Of a DNA stretch of 64,000 nucleotides, positions 1 to 11,600 are shown piece after piece. The notes under the pieces were generated by a model that worked only from the letters and a program-made list of their open reading frames with translations, was not told the origin of the DNA and did no database searches. How positions within the stretch are numbered: the first letter of the stretch is position 1; every line of letters starts with the position of its first letter. Position numbers and translations under genes: made by a program. The stretch is from Silene conica (lineage: Eukaryota > Streptophyta > Magnoliopsida > Caryophyllales > Caryophyllaceae). The stretch covers positions 76,134,861 to 76,198,860 of the forward strand of contig CM055316.2 of the NCBI GenBank assembly GCA_029255685.2, in the 5' to 3' direction.

Positions 1-229
1 GTGTCCACTTGCATACCTCACATCAACGTTTACAAGAAATATCTCAATTTACTCTTCTTCCATTTAATTTGTGCACACTTACATACCTTCTATTTTTCGT
101 GTATAAAGCTTACTTAAAGAGTTAAAGACACAGAGACTAAGAGACTAATAAATCTCATATCGTTTACCCAGCCGTAGCCACACTGAAACGGTCTAACGAA
201 GAACAAAAGGTGAAAGGCATGAAACTCAC
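1..229 (-). other. Start of intron 4 of the acyltransferase gene
   Basis: Sequence following the exon 4 donor on the minus strand. No coding similarity is visible; the next exon is outside the window. Confidence 0.6.
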
Positions 230-3200
230 AGTGACGAAGCCATGTGCTAACTTGTATGTTCCAGTCAAGTGGAATCCGAACGGCACTTTTTGCCAGCTCA
301 ACTCCAAGGATATCAACATTTTTGGCACGATCCCATTTGGCTTTCGGTGGGGAACTATCTGTCCATCCACTAAACCCAAACCCAGAAATAATAATGGAAG
401 CTTCTGAAATAGACCAGATGAAATAATACTTCCATCGAGCTGTAAATCCGCACATGTACTGGTAACCCAGCTTTTTCCAAAAACCCCATTCCCCGTACGA
501 GGGGTTAGTAAAAGTAGATAAGGGAAAATGTGGCACAAGATACAAATACAAGCCCATGCATATAGCCGCTTGAAAAAGAGCCCGACCAACACCACCCCAA
601 GGTGATGGTTGTTTCAATGTTGGGCTCCACAGCTGCAAACATCAAACCAAAAAAACACAAGAAACTTATATAAGACTATCTTACATGTGAAACCACATCA
701 TTAACCTTAAAATTAAATGCTACTTATATGTAAGGTCTTGTATTGGTCTCGCGTGTGAGACGTCTGCTAAAGGAATCATGTCATAAAATCAATTTCCAGG
801 TATAGATTTGCAAAACTGTTTATCCTAACAACAAGAATAAGATAATGAACAAGAGTGTTTTATGAACAGACCCCTTTCCCCTCGGTCCAATCAAGATAAT
901 CCTTCATTTCGTAGACAGGCCCAGCAAAGTGGCTTCCACAGCAAAGGCAATAACCAACATATTCGATCAAGGATGGCATTTTCAACAACCGGTTCTTTTT
1001 CTGTGCTTCACGCAAGTCTTCATCTTTCAGAAGTCCATCTTGATAATTAATTGCACAGGAGATGACTTTGAGTGTCAAGACCATCAAAGCACCTGAAGAA
1101 ATGAGTAGGGTTCAAATATAAAGACTACTACCAATAATTGGGGTACTGGATTTTTAGAATTGGGTTTTACTGTAATTATAGGTAAACAAATGAGCGGGAC
1201 GGAGGGAGTATTTTCTAACGTAGATGTGATACGCTCTGGAGGTCTTGAAATATTTTTCAGGTTAAATTACAAATCAAAGATAGACGGCTGCATGGAACGC
1301 CTCACATAAGTTAAAAAACTCAAGCGATGGACGCTGCGATACCATGCTGTAACAGACAATTCCTAGGGAATCTAAGGTAAGGGGTGATGGGAGGAAAACA
1401 GGTACCTCAATACACAATGAGTACAGGCATAGCACCCATAGGCCATAGCATAGCTTGAATTTGTAACTCGTAACAATGGTGCAGCTGAAAATATATCTCT
1501 ATTCTACTGGCCTGTTCATATCAGCTAGTTGATAATAGTGTAAATCTTATTCTTACGATAAGATCATCTATGTCAGTATCCCCCTTAGACTAGATTAGAA
1601 CGGTCACTTACTGTGAGGTATTCCCTAGTCAACTAAGGGCCTATACTTTAAGAAATTTGTCGGCAAGTTCAAGACTAGTCCAGCGTACGAAATTAAGAAA
1701 CCACATAAATCTACAAAGGTATAAAAAAGTTTAGTTCACTGAAACAAAGTTGAATAGAACAGAGTTTAAGCCATCCAAACAGCAATCTGAACACACTAGT
1801 GACAAACTCGAGAATATTGAGGCTAACAGTTTCAAACTCAAACCATAAGTACCACCACTCGGTGACTTCACCAGCTTTAACGACAAAGTTCGGAAGCAAT
1901 GTCCACTAGTATGTATCATGATAATAAATTTATTACAAGTAATACCTTCCAATATCGCACTAGTGCTCCTCCATTAAAGGATCAAGACACTATAAACGCT
2001 GATATGAGCTACAAATCCTAGAATAACACAGCAGGATGAACAGTAAAATAACTAGAATAAGAGGTTACCTGTTGCATCGATTCCTCCCTCCTTCCATGCA
2101 TCTCCACTCATGTAATAAACATGGCTAGAACAAAAGTGAAAAGGATAAACAATCTCATTAAGTGTACAAAAATCCGCAGTATCACCAAAAGATGATGCAG
2201 AATAGTATATAACAAGGGCAGTAAAACAATTTCAAAAAATAATCTCAAATTATAGAAACAATATTATAGTGATTAGTGAACATCAGATGAAGCTAGGATC
2301 TTTTCATATTAAAAAAACCTCTAAGATAACTGAGCAAACACCAGTTCTTGCTTAAAAATTGGTTATAACTTATAAGCTATACAAAGTTCCACTTAATTAG
2401 CAACTACAGAAGGTGCAGAAAGTAGCACAATTCCTAACACAAGCGCAAGCCAATACTATTGCAAGTCATCATTTCACTACATTAAGTCATAACACTTGAT
2501 AAAAAACGATTAAGGGTTGTACCTCACAACAAACTAGGACCATCTACTTATCAATCTCACATGTTTAGTAGAAAATTAACCCCATTAAAATGTAACTTGA
2601 TCCCTCCCGGGTTTCCAGGTAGAGATATAGGGATAAGAGGATGATAGATGAACCATCTCAACCAAAACCTTAAGGTGATGGTTGAGGCCTAACTATTATT
2701 AATATTCCTAATACGCTCCCTCACTCAAATGTCCATTGGGCTTGAAGAGTGGTTAGTTTACACAGGCCCACCCATACCGTGTGCTGGTTTCCACTTCGTG
2801 GTTTTTGAGGGGTTTTGAGGTTGCCAGGATTCGAACCCGTGAACTTCGGTCACACTGGCTCTGATATCATGATAGATGAACCATCTCAACCAAAACCTTA
2901 TACCATGATAGATGAACCATCTCAACCAAAACCTTAAGGTGATGGTTGAGGCCCAACTATTATTAATATTCCTAATAGGGGATACAGTTGGTGAATTAAG
3001 AGGAGAGGGAGTTTGGTTTGGTACGGTATTAGGACCTGATGTTATGAGCCATTGTTCCACTTAGACCCATGCAAACACCATTACTGATTACACCTTAAAA
3101 TTTAATAAGCTACACTCTCCTCCATGTGACCCTTCTTTCATTTTCCAACTAAACTGTAATACTCTACTTCCATAAAAATGCTCCAATTTCAAGACACTAA

Positions 3201-4019
3201 CTTCACTACTAAAACTGAACCTTTCAAACAAATATGAATTATGAACTGTGTTTTTCACCAACATTATTATTTTTTATATACTACTCTATGTCTGTTTACT
3301 TGTATGCTTCTTCAACTCCTTTTACTTGAAATATACGTGTATTTCGAGCCCTATTGGATGCCTCAAACGGTTCTAGATGATGATTCTTCAGCCAACCCTA
3401 AATCATTTTAGGACTAAAACTCTGATGCAGTTGTTGCACAGTATATTAATACTACTATTCAGTACCACAAAAATCACAGATTACACTTTCAGAACACAAA
3501 CCCAACAAGACAACAAATCAACACAACAAAATAGATAAACTCCGGAGAATGAGCTACTCCAGTACTCCCTCTGTCTTAGAGATTTGTTTACCGTCAATTA
3601 AAATACCCGTCACAAAGAATATAAAAATAAAAGGTAAACAAATTATTGGGACGGGGGAGTATATGATTTCATGATCAAATTAAGAAAAAACCCAGGAATT
3701 AGAATAGAACATACCAGCCAATCAAGTACCCGAAGGCGGCGAAGAAGGCGATCAAACCACATTTAGGACGATAAACGATCATAGAAAAATAACCAATAAA
3801 GATAGAAACAAGAAAATGCAAATTAGAAGAAAACCCAAATGAAATATAACATAAAAATGCACCAGTGAATGCAGAATATATGTGTTTTGGGAGAGTTCTA
3901 GGTATAATCCTCCAAATTAGACTAATGGGTATTGTTGCAACGAAGCATAGAAGGAATCTAAGCACTGATACGGATAATCCAATGGCTGCCGCCATTGATT
4001 GCATGTCAAGGTCCACCAT
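230..4019 (-). CDS. LPCAT1: MBOAT lysophospholipid acyltransferase, 5' part (exons 1-4)
   Basis: Membrane-bound O-acyltransferase that re-acylates lysophospholipids with acyl-CoA at the ER (Lands cycle), LPCAT/LPLAT1-2 type. Coding exons on the minus strand are 4019-3715, 2124-2069, 1092-872 and 632-230. All introns have GT/AG ends and the joined frame stays open for 328 codons. The start is the first in-frame ATG (4019); a second ATG at 4004 aligns better with the Arabidopsis N terminus. Recognisable blocks are an N-terminal hydrophobic region with FLCFVATIPIS and ISFGFSSNLHFL, then YYMSGDAWKEGGID, CLCCGSHFAGPVYEMKDYL, ARWKYYFIWSISEASIIISG and WDRAKNVDILGVELAKSA. Several membrane segments are evident. 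The known proteins are about 460 residues, so roughly the last 130, including the catalytic His region, lie beyond the left edge. Exon 4 ends at a GTGAGT donor inside the conserved STWLRH(Y) block. Identification is strong; LPCAT1 versus LPCAT2 is not resolved. Introns 1 and 3 carry small repeats. Confidence 0.9.
1181..1208. repeat. Stowaway-type MITE remnant (one end only)
   Basis: The segment reads ggtaaacaaatgagcgggac followed by ggagggag and then TA. It matches the right terminus of the intact Stowaway copy at 3565-3659. No matching left end was found upstream, so it is a decayed half element in the intron between exons 2 and 3. Confidence 0.5.
2642..2978 (-). mobile_element. TRIM-like miniature LTR element with direct repeats
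   Basis: A block beginning tgatagatgaaccatctc occurs at 2642, 2870 and 2906. The first and third copies extend for about 72 bases with one difference. Between copies lies a segment whose minus strand reads TGATATCAGAGCC directly after the repeat, resembling the TGGTATCAGAGC primer-binding site of plant copia/TRIM elements. The same inner segment contains a tRNA-like B box (GGTTCGAATCC on the minus strand). There is no coding capacity. It sits in intron 1 of the acyltransferase gene. The class is an inference; the repeats are directly visible. Confidence 0.5.
3565..3659. mobile_element. Stowaway (Tc1/mariner) MITE
   Basis: A 95-bp element with terminal inverted repeats CTCCCTCTGTCTTAGAGATT and (opposite end, reversed) CTCCCCCGTCCCAATAATTT. 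It is flanked by TA on both sides (3563-3564, 3660-3661), as expected for Stowaway. It lies in intron 1 of the acyltransferase gene, about 55 bp downstream of the exon 1 donor. Confidence 0.85.
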
Positions 4020-5800
4020 GGTTGAGTTTTGAACAAGGTTCGGGTGGTGGACGGATGATGAGTCGACGAGGGTGAGTTTTGAACAAGGTTGGGGATTTTG
4101 AGGACACAAAGGAGAAGTTGTTGAAGTTTGTTTATTTATTATTTAATCAACGGTATTTTTGAGGGTGCTATTGATCAATGATCATACACATCACACATGG
4201 TCACATGTAGTTTACAAACAAACATACATGCGTTGATGATTAAGTTTGAGGGTGGATCTCAATTTGTGTTGTTGAATTGCATTGAGATGTATGTATGTAT
4301 TGAGAGTTGTGAATCTTGTGTGTGATTCTATGTTATGTTTCATAGATAAGAACTTGCTTTTGTGTTTGGTTGGTCGAATTTTAGACTAAGTTTGATTTAG
4401 TTTAATGGATGGTTGGATCAGATTGGCTCATGTATGATCCTCACTTGGTTGTGTTGATGGATCTACGCAGGTTGGGAAAGGCTAGACCTTTTTTATAGGA
4501 GTTATTGAACTATGGTTTGGGAGTTTAATTAAAGGATACATCATGACGCGGAACTTAGTTGATGATGGGGATTGTAATTTGTAAGCCTTGTTGATCCGCC
4601 ATGTTGGACGCCTTTGAGGAGGTGTTTGGTTGATTACTTTGGAATGGATTGAATTGAATCAAGTGTTTGATTGAGTGATTTTGGAATGGGCTAGATACCC
4701 AATGGATTCTAACTCCACTTCAACCCCTTCGAATCTCATACCCACCTCTCATTCTTGGATTCCAACTTCATTCCTTCATGTTTATTATTAAAATGAACCA
4801 AACAAGTTTTTGATGAAATGGAATTAGAACCCCATACCTTTATGGTTTCTCATTCCCTTATATTCCTACGCACTGAACCAAAAGACCCCCTGTGTTGAAG
4901 ATATGAGATATAACGTTGTTGTATACTTGTATCTTGTCATCTTCTTTATTGATTGAGTGTTTTAGAGTTTTATTACGGTAAGCTTTAATCCTAAACAAAT
5001 TTAGGTGTATTTTGTCAAATGATACCTATAATCGATAGTGCATATTAAGGGAGTGTTTGATTTGGGAAAAGGAATTGAAACAAAAATCTGAAACAAGGGA
5101 AATGGAATGGGATTACCCCGATTTTAACTTGTTTGGGTATCTCGTTAAAAGAAACGACATTAAGGCATTGAGCTCAATAATAGTTAATTTATTTACCCAT
5201 CACCAACCACCACCAAGACTTTTGTCAAGACAACTTTGACCGCCCATCATAAATAACCTTCAACGAAAGTGTCCCAACGAACACACCTGACTCTCCACGT
5301 AACAATCTTCCTTACACAAAACCACCACTCCTAAACCCATAAATACACTCCCCCAACGTCAAAATTATGTTTCAGAATTAAAATAACACCGGAATTTATT
5401 CGGCCACTGACAAAATAGGATCATCTACAAAAACAAACACATAAAAAAATAAATATTTAAAACATCTATACACTCGTATAAACTAACAAATATCAAAGTT
5501 CATTAACAAATCAAATATAAAAGCATAGTAATTTTAATATATGCATATGTTTGCGGTGACAAAGTATTTTGCTTAACTACCATGTCCATTACTTCCAAAC
5601 CATTTTGCAACATTGGGGCGTCGACGATGGTGGTCAAGGGGTGTCGTTGTCGAGGTTCTACTCGTTACGATTGTGGATTTTTGATTCTGTTTCCCTTTCT
5701 CGAACACCATAACCAAACAATTCTTAATGAGGCGTTTAGTTCACAACAAGGAAAGCGAAAAGAAAATAAATGAAAATAAAATGGATTGCTTTTGATATAA
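4020..5800. other. Intergenic region between the divergent acyltransferase and SLK genes, left part
   Basis: No coding region is supported. It includes the acyltransferase 5' leader side, where a 17-bp motif (gagttttgaacaaggtt) is repeated about 50 bp apart near 4024 and 4073. A possible degenerate PIF/Harbinger-like MITE spans about 4618-4893 (ends ggaggtgtttggttgatt and, reversed, gggggtcttttggttcag). Another TTTGGT-type end lies near 5050. Both are too decayed to delimit. Confidence 0.5.
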
Positions 5801-5803
5801 TTA

Positions 5804-6525
5804 GGGGGCGTTTGGTTACAAAAAGGGAAAGGAAAAGGAAATAAGAAAGGGTAAGACGGGGAAGGGAAATGAATTACCTAAAACTTAATTGGTTGTTTGG
5901 TTACTCTAAGAAAGAGAACTAATGGTACACTCAAACTCACTCCTACCACTAACACATGCCACCACAAATAACCACTTATCTATTGGCGGCAATGATGATG
6001 GTGGAGGTGGTATAGTGGTGTGGTGGTGGTGGTGGGTGTCATGGTGGCGGCGATGATGGTGGCGACCGTGATGGTCACGACGGTGATGGTGATGGTGGTG
6101 TCATGCCGATGGTGGCAATGGTGGTGGTAGAGATGTCATGGCGGTGGCGGTGGTGGTGGTGGCGATGGTCACGACAGTGATGGTGGTGGGGTGTTATGGC
6201 AGTGGTGGTGGTAGGCGTGTCACAACGGTGGTGGTGGAGTGTTATGGCGGTGGCGACGGTGGTAATGGTGGAGGTTGCGGTGGGGGTGGCGTCATGGTGG
6301 TGGCTATTGTGGTGGTAGTTGTAAGTGGGGTGCTAGGTGAAAAAAGTGGTTGAAAGGTAACATGGTAATGAAATCTCATACCCTTGGGGGCAGGAGGTAA
6401 GGAATTAGATGGATTGAGGGGTAAGAGAGAGAGTTTCATGCCCTTTGTTTGTGTCAAACAAACACCAACAAAGGGAATGTGTAACATTGTTTCCCTTTCT
6501 TATAGACCCCCAACCAAACGCCTCC
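5804..6525. mobile_element. PIF/Harbinger-type MITE with GGT-rich interior
   Basis: The left end reads GGGGGCGTTTGGTT and the right end, reversed, GGAGGCGTTTGGTT. Both are flanked by TTA (5801-5803 and 6526-6528), the typical Harbinger target duplication. The middle (about 5990-6350) is a GGT/GAT-rich imperfect microsatellite. That microsatellite yields Gly/Val-rich open frames on one strand and Pro/Thr-rich ones on the other; I do not regard these as genes. Confidence 0.75.
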
Positions 6526-6528
6526 TTA

Positions 6529-7559
6529 GTTGTTTGACTTTAGACGAGTAAAGAGAATAAAAAACAACACCCAAAGTCAATCACTGCCCTAGACCACCAC
6601 CACCACCATCCTCGAACCACCATTGCACTGCCAACGTCATTGTTAGTCAATTTGCATACATATAGTTAGTTCGTTGCCGACACTCTCCTGCTTTAACCAA
6701 CGTTAACAACACTCCTCTTTGAATCCACCGTCACAAACCCCTAAATATTATACCAATTACCAACCCAACAATGTTCTCTCAAACCACTAAAACCTTCTCC
6801 CCCGTTATTAAAAACTCATATTTGGTATTTATATGGGTGGAAGAGGATTTTCAATGGTTCAAGAGGGTATTTGTTCATAAGGTGTTTCATTGGAGATGAG
6901 ATTTTAAAGGGGAGGTATCATAGAGATGATGTTACTGTGTGGGGAGAGGGTGACCGATGGGCGGAGCAAAGTGAGTGGTCGCCTGCACTACTGGTGATGA
7001 CAATGGATCAGACTGAATGGTCACCCGCACTATTGGTGATCATGGTGTCAATAGTGCTCGTCTCCGCTGATGGTAATAATTTCAAAGTTTTTAGAAAAAT
7101 TATATGACTTTTTCGAATTTTCTTTTAATCACTATCCTGCTCTTGTTGATGAGATTTTTTTACTTTCGTTAGAATCAATTCCTAACTCCACTTTTGTGTT
7201 CTACCCAAATAAATGTATTATAGATAATTTACAATCTTTTAAGCAATTTTATATATCAATTCTAAATCTTGCTTCAACTCAAGTCAACATTTACATGCTA
7301 TATCTCATATACCTTATCATCCAATTATATTTATTTTAGCAAAATGGAACTAAAATCTCACAATCTAACACGGTTTCGTACAACTATATACACAAGTGTA
7401 ACACTTAATTTATGTAAACAATACTACAAACACTTAAAAAATTCCCATACTTTACCTTAACGTACACCATTAAACAATTCCCACGTATCCACAATAACCT
7501 ACAATAGCAAGTTCTAAATATCTCAGCAACCGGTCATAGCCAGTCACCTCTTCCTCACT
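6529..7559. other. Intergenic stretch, nothing recognised
   Basis: AT-rich sequence with short fortuitous open frames (for example 6871-7460) that lack similarity, codon bias or splice context. No repeat with clear ends was found. Confidence 0.5.
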
Positions 7560-8677
7560 TATATATATCCTTACAAATAAAAATAAAATTAAAATTAAAA
7601 AAAAGCTCTAATCTTTAACGCTTAAACTCTTCAATTTCTCTTTAACAAAAAAAAAAATCTTGATTTTCTCCCAAAATATACAAATAAATAAATAAATATA
7701 AATATTATACTTCATAAATTAATTTCCATACATAAATTTCCCATTTTTTTTAGCTTATTTAAACATTTCTTGCAGTTGTTTATAGTTTTATACCCCAGCT
7801 TGCCATTTTCAAGGTTAGTTTAATTTGTCTTTTTTTTTGTGTGTATTTTAATAGTTTTTTAGTGATCATTACAAAATACCGACAAAAAATTAGTAAAAAC
7901 CCATGATTTTTTTGTGGTGGTAATAATATTTGCATGCTAAAGATAGTAACTTTGGTTGATTTGAGTTGAAAAGAAGTAAACTTTAATGCTATTTAGTTAA
8001 ATTTTTGAGCTGGGTTTTGCTGATTTTAGTTAGATCGTTGGAAATACGTGTAGAAGGTGGAAGATTTTGAGGTGATTGTTGCAATAATGGTATGATTTGG
8101 TGATTAATTGAGTTTTTTAGGTTGAAAAGATTAAAAGTTGTGTAGCTAGTGCTTTTTTTGGGGTTAAATTAGAAGTTTTTTAGGGTTTGTATGAAAGGTT
8201 GATGCTTTATTGATTTTTGTTTTGTTTGATAATAGTTTGATTGATGATATACTATCTGGGTTTGATTTTTAGTTGGTATTGATAATTAGGGTAAGACTGC
8301 ATTTATCCGATTCCCCTTACCTCGCAATTTGTGGGAGCCATTGATAGTTAGGGTAGGAAGTTCAAATCTCTTATATGAGTTTGTTTGTAATGAATTTGTA
8401 GGTTGTACTATTGCTAATTGTAGTTATTGTTTGTGTTTTCAATAGAGTATATAAAGGGTTTACCAAAGCGATAAATTACTGTGCAGCAAGATTTGGGTAA
8501 ACTAAAGCTTGTTGTTGGTGTATCAAATTGCATTTTTTGTTGTTGGGGAAGATAATGGGTTTGTGTTGATAGCTCAAGTTGAGTAGTCTGGGGTTAAATT
8601 TTGGTGTTGAGGAGGGGGAAAAAGGCCTGGCTTTAAAGAGTTATCTGGATTCCAGCCATCAAGGGACGGTGCCGCAC
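7560..8677 (+). promoter_or_regulatory. Putative promoter and 5' leader of the SLK gene
   Basis: A TATA-like run (tatatatat, 7560-7568) precedes a pyrimidine-rich stretch that could be the transcript start region. An AAG|GTTAGT donor at 7814 and a TTTTCAATAG acceptor ending at 8445 could bound a 5'-UTR intron, which SEUSS-family genes commonly have. None of this is proven from sequence. The reading frame is open upstream of the ATG but contains no earlier ATG. Confidence 0.3.
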
Positions 8678-11600
8678 ATGGCGCCTTCTCGGATGGCTGG
8701 AGGACTCTCACAATCTTCAGCAACTTCTGGTATTTTTTTCCAAGGAGATGCACAGTCTCAGAATGTAATCAACTCTCATTTGAGTTCGTCTTTTGGGAAT
8801 TCTGCCAATTCGATTTCTGGAACAGGGCGTTCGAATCTAGGGTCGGGTTATGGAGACGTGGTTCTGAACAGTGGGCCAAGTGCTGGTGCTGGTGCTGGGC
8901 CTGGGCCTAGTTCATTGGTAACTGATGCAAACTCCGCCTTCTCAGGAGGCCCACAGTTGCAAAGAAGTGCGAGCATTAACGGTGAGTCGTACATAAGGTT
9001 GCCAGCGTCACCAATGTCATTTACATCCAATAATAATATCAGTGTCTCTGGGTCATCTGTGATAGATGGACCCACAGGTGTACAACATGGTTCTCACCAT
9101 GATCCTAATTCTCAACAAGGAGGTCCGGGTGGTTCATCACTGCCCGACTCACAAATGGGCCAACACTTGGTTAACATGGGCGCAAGACGCCAAAACTCTT
9201 TCATTCAAGATCCCATGAATTCACCCCACCTTCAGAAGAAGCCACGGCTAGATATCAAGCAAGAAGACATGATTCAACAGCAAGTTTTGCAGCAAATCCT
9301 TCAGAGGCAGGATCCAATGCAATTGCAAAGCTCTAATCCACAACTACAGGCCATCCTTCAGCAACAGAGGTTACGGCAACAACAACAGATGTTGCAGTCT
9401 ATGTCGCCAATGCAAAGGGTTCAAATACAACAGCAGCAGCAACAACAACAGCAACATCATCAGCAGCAGCAATACCAACAACAACAACAACAGTTGAGAC
9501 AACAACTTCAGCAACAAAGCATGCAACAAATGGCTGCCATGAAGAACCCATATGATTCTGGGGGTGTATGTGCCAGACGTTTGATGCAGTACCTCTATCA
9601 TCAGCGGCAAAGACCACCTGTATGTTTTTTTTGCCTTGATGGATGTTGTCATTTTGACGATATCTTGCATCTATCTATTTTATTTTACGTAATTGCTCAT
9701 TCATGTACGAGTTTTACTCATTCATGTACTTTTTTCCATTATTTTTCCATTCTATACCCTTTCCTTAAAAGAAACTCTAATTCTCTCTCACAAAATTAAT
9801 CAAAATTTTCAAATCCGTCAAAATCACACAGCTGTGAATGCTAGTTCTCGTATCGATCAGATAATAATTCTAATCTTTACATTTATGAATTACTCCCTCC
9901 ATTCAATACATTTGCTTTTTATACACTATTCACAGTTAACCTTCAATTTTAATTTTCTCCCAATACGTAAGAAAAAACATATTCATGTGGAGTCTTGTTT
10001 AATTCGTCTTTACGAGTACATTGAAAATATATAACTTTTATAATTTTTACCAATACGTAGCTAAAGATATTAAGCACGTAAAACGTGCGTTGACAAACGT
10101 GAAAAAGCAAATGTATTGAATGGAAAAAAGTGGGGGAGTATATTATAAGAAATTAAAAAAAAATTAACTTAGACTAATTAAATTAGTTTTGTTAAATCAT
10201 TTTCGGTTTTGTTCATTTTCTTCCTTATTCTTCTTTTTTTGATTGTTATTTGGGTTAGATCCTGTCAAAATAGTATTAAATTTGTAGGATGTTCAATAAT
10301 TAATGACGGAGTTTGACATACCGGAAAGTGCATAATAGTATCAATGGAGTCGGTGATCAAAATATAGTTGACAAGATCAGCACTAGCAATGTCTTCCTGG
10401 ACAAACTTGAAATTAGGAGATTTTTGGGAAGGGTGCAAGTTTTCAAGTTTGAACAATAATCAAGCATATATTATCGAAACCATCTAAAGAAGTAGTCATG
10501 ATGATGAACATCTGTAATTGAGTCTTTTTGTATAGTCGGCGCGTAGGGGAGGGGGACAGTGGGGAAGGGGGTTGCACGACGGCTCTTAGGGGTTGAGAGT
10601 TAGAGCGAGAAAGTGAAATAAAATTGTAAATGTTGTGAAAAGATGGGGTACAATGGTCAATTATGTCCATGATTGAGTAAAATCCGTCCATGATTGAGCA
10701 ACACCCTTATTTTATTATTCCAATAACTCTTTGTTATCTGGCTATGGGATAAATTGACTCACATAGCTTTGTGTGCTGCTTGTACCATGAAGCTGCAGAC
10801 TGTCTTTTTGGTCCATAAACCTCTAATTTTGTTTATAGCGCATGTTTAAGGCTGTGTATATCCAACACCCTTATCTCAGCATAGACAAGAGCGTTTGATG
10901 TGTTGGGGACTTGGGGTACTGTTACTGTATTTGGTAATAGTGTTTCAGATTACAATGTATGCCTTATTGACATGATCTTCCCTCTGTCACGAAAACATCC
11001 CTTCTAATCATTTATTCTTCTTAGTATGTGGTTTGCTTTCATTCCGTCAAAAAAGTTGTCATATAATTTAGTACGATTCTAGATTAACAAGGAAACAGAT
11101 GAGCTTTGTGCTGCCAGGCTTATTTAATGAGTGTGTTAACAGGAAAATACTATTGCTTATTGGAGGAAATTTGTTGCTGAATATTATGCTCCTCGTGCTA
11201 AGAAAAGGTGGTGCCTGTCTTTATATGAAAATGTCGGACACCATGCATTAGGAGTTTTTCCTCAAGCATCCATGGTAAGTCATTCCATTTTTATTTCCTT
11301 TTTTTCTTCTACTTAAGCCGAAGTTTGGTTCAACTTTAATGTAGCAGGACAGTTGCGTGCTATAGATATTACTTTGCACCTTGGCTGGTTTTCCTAATTT
11401 TGCTTCTTGCATGACATAGGATGCATGGCATTGTGACGTATGTGGGTCAAAATCTGGAAGGGGTTTCGGTAAGTTATACTATACTCTACATCAATGTTTT
11501 TTTATCATTGTTCTTATATATCTTGTTGCTGTGGTACTCATAAATAACTGTATCTTTAATAAGTACTTGAAATGATTCTGCAGGTATTGCTTAGAGATGA

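Noticed and set aside
6138..6487. Gly/Val-rich and Pro/Thr-rich open frames
   Set aside because: They arise from the GGT/GAT microsatellite inside a MITE.
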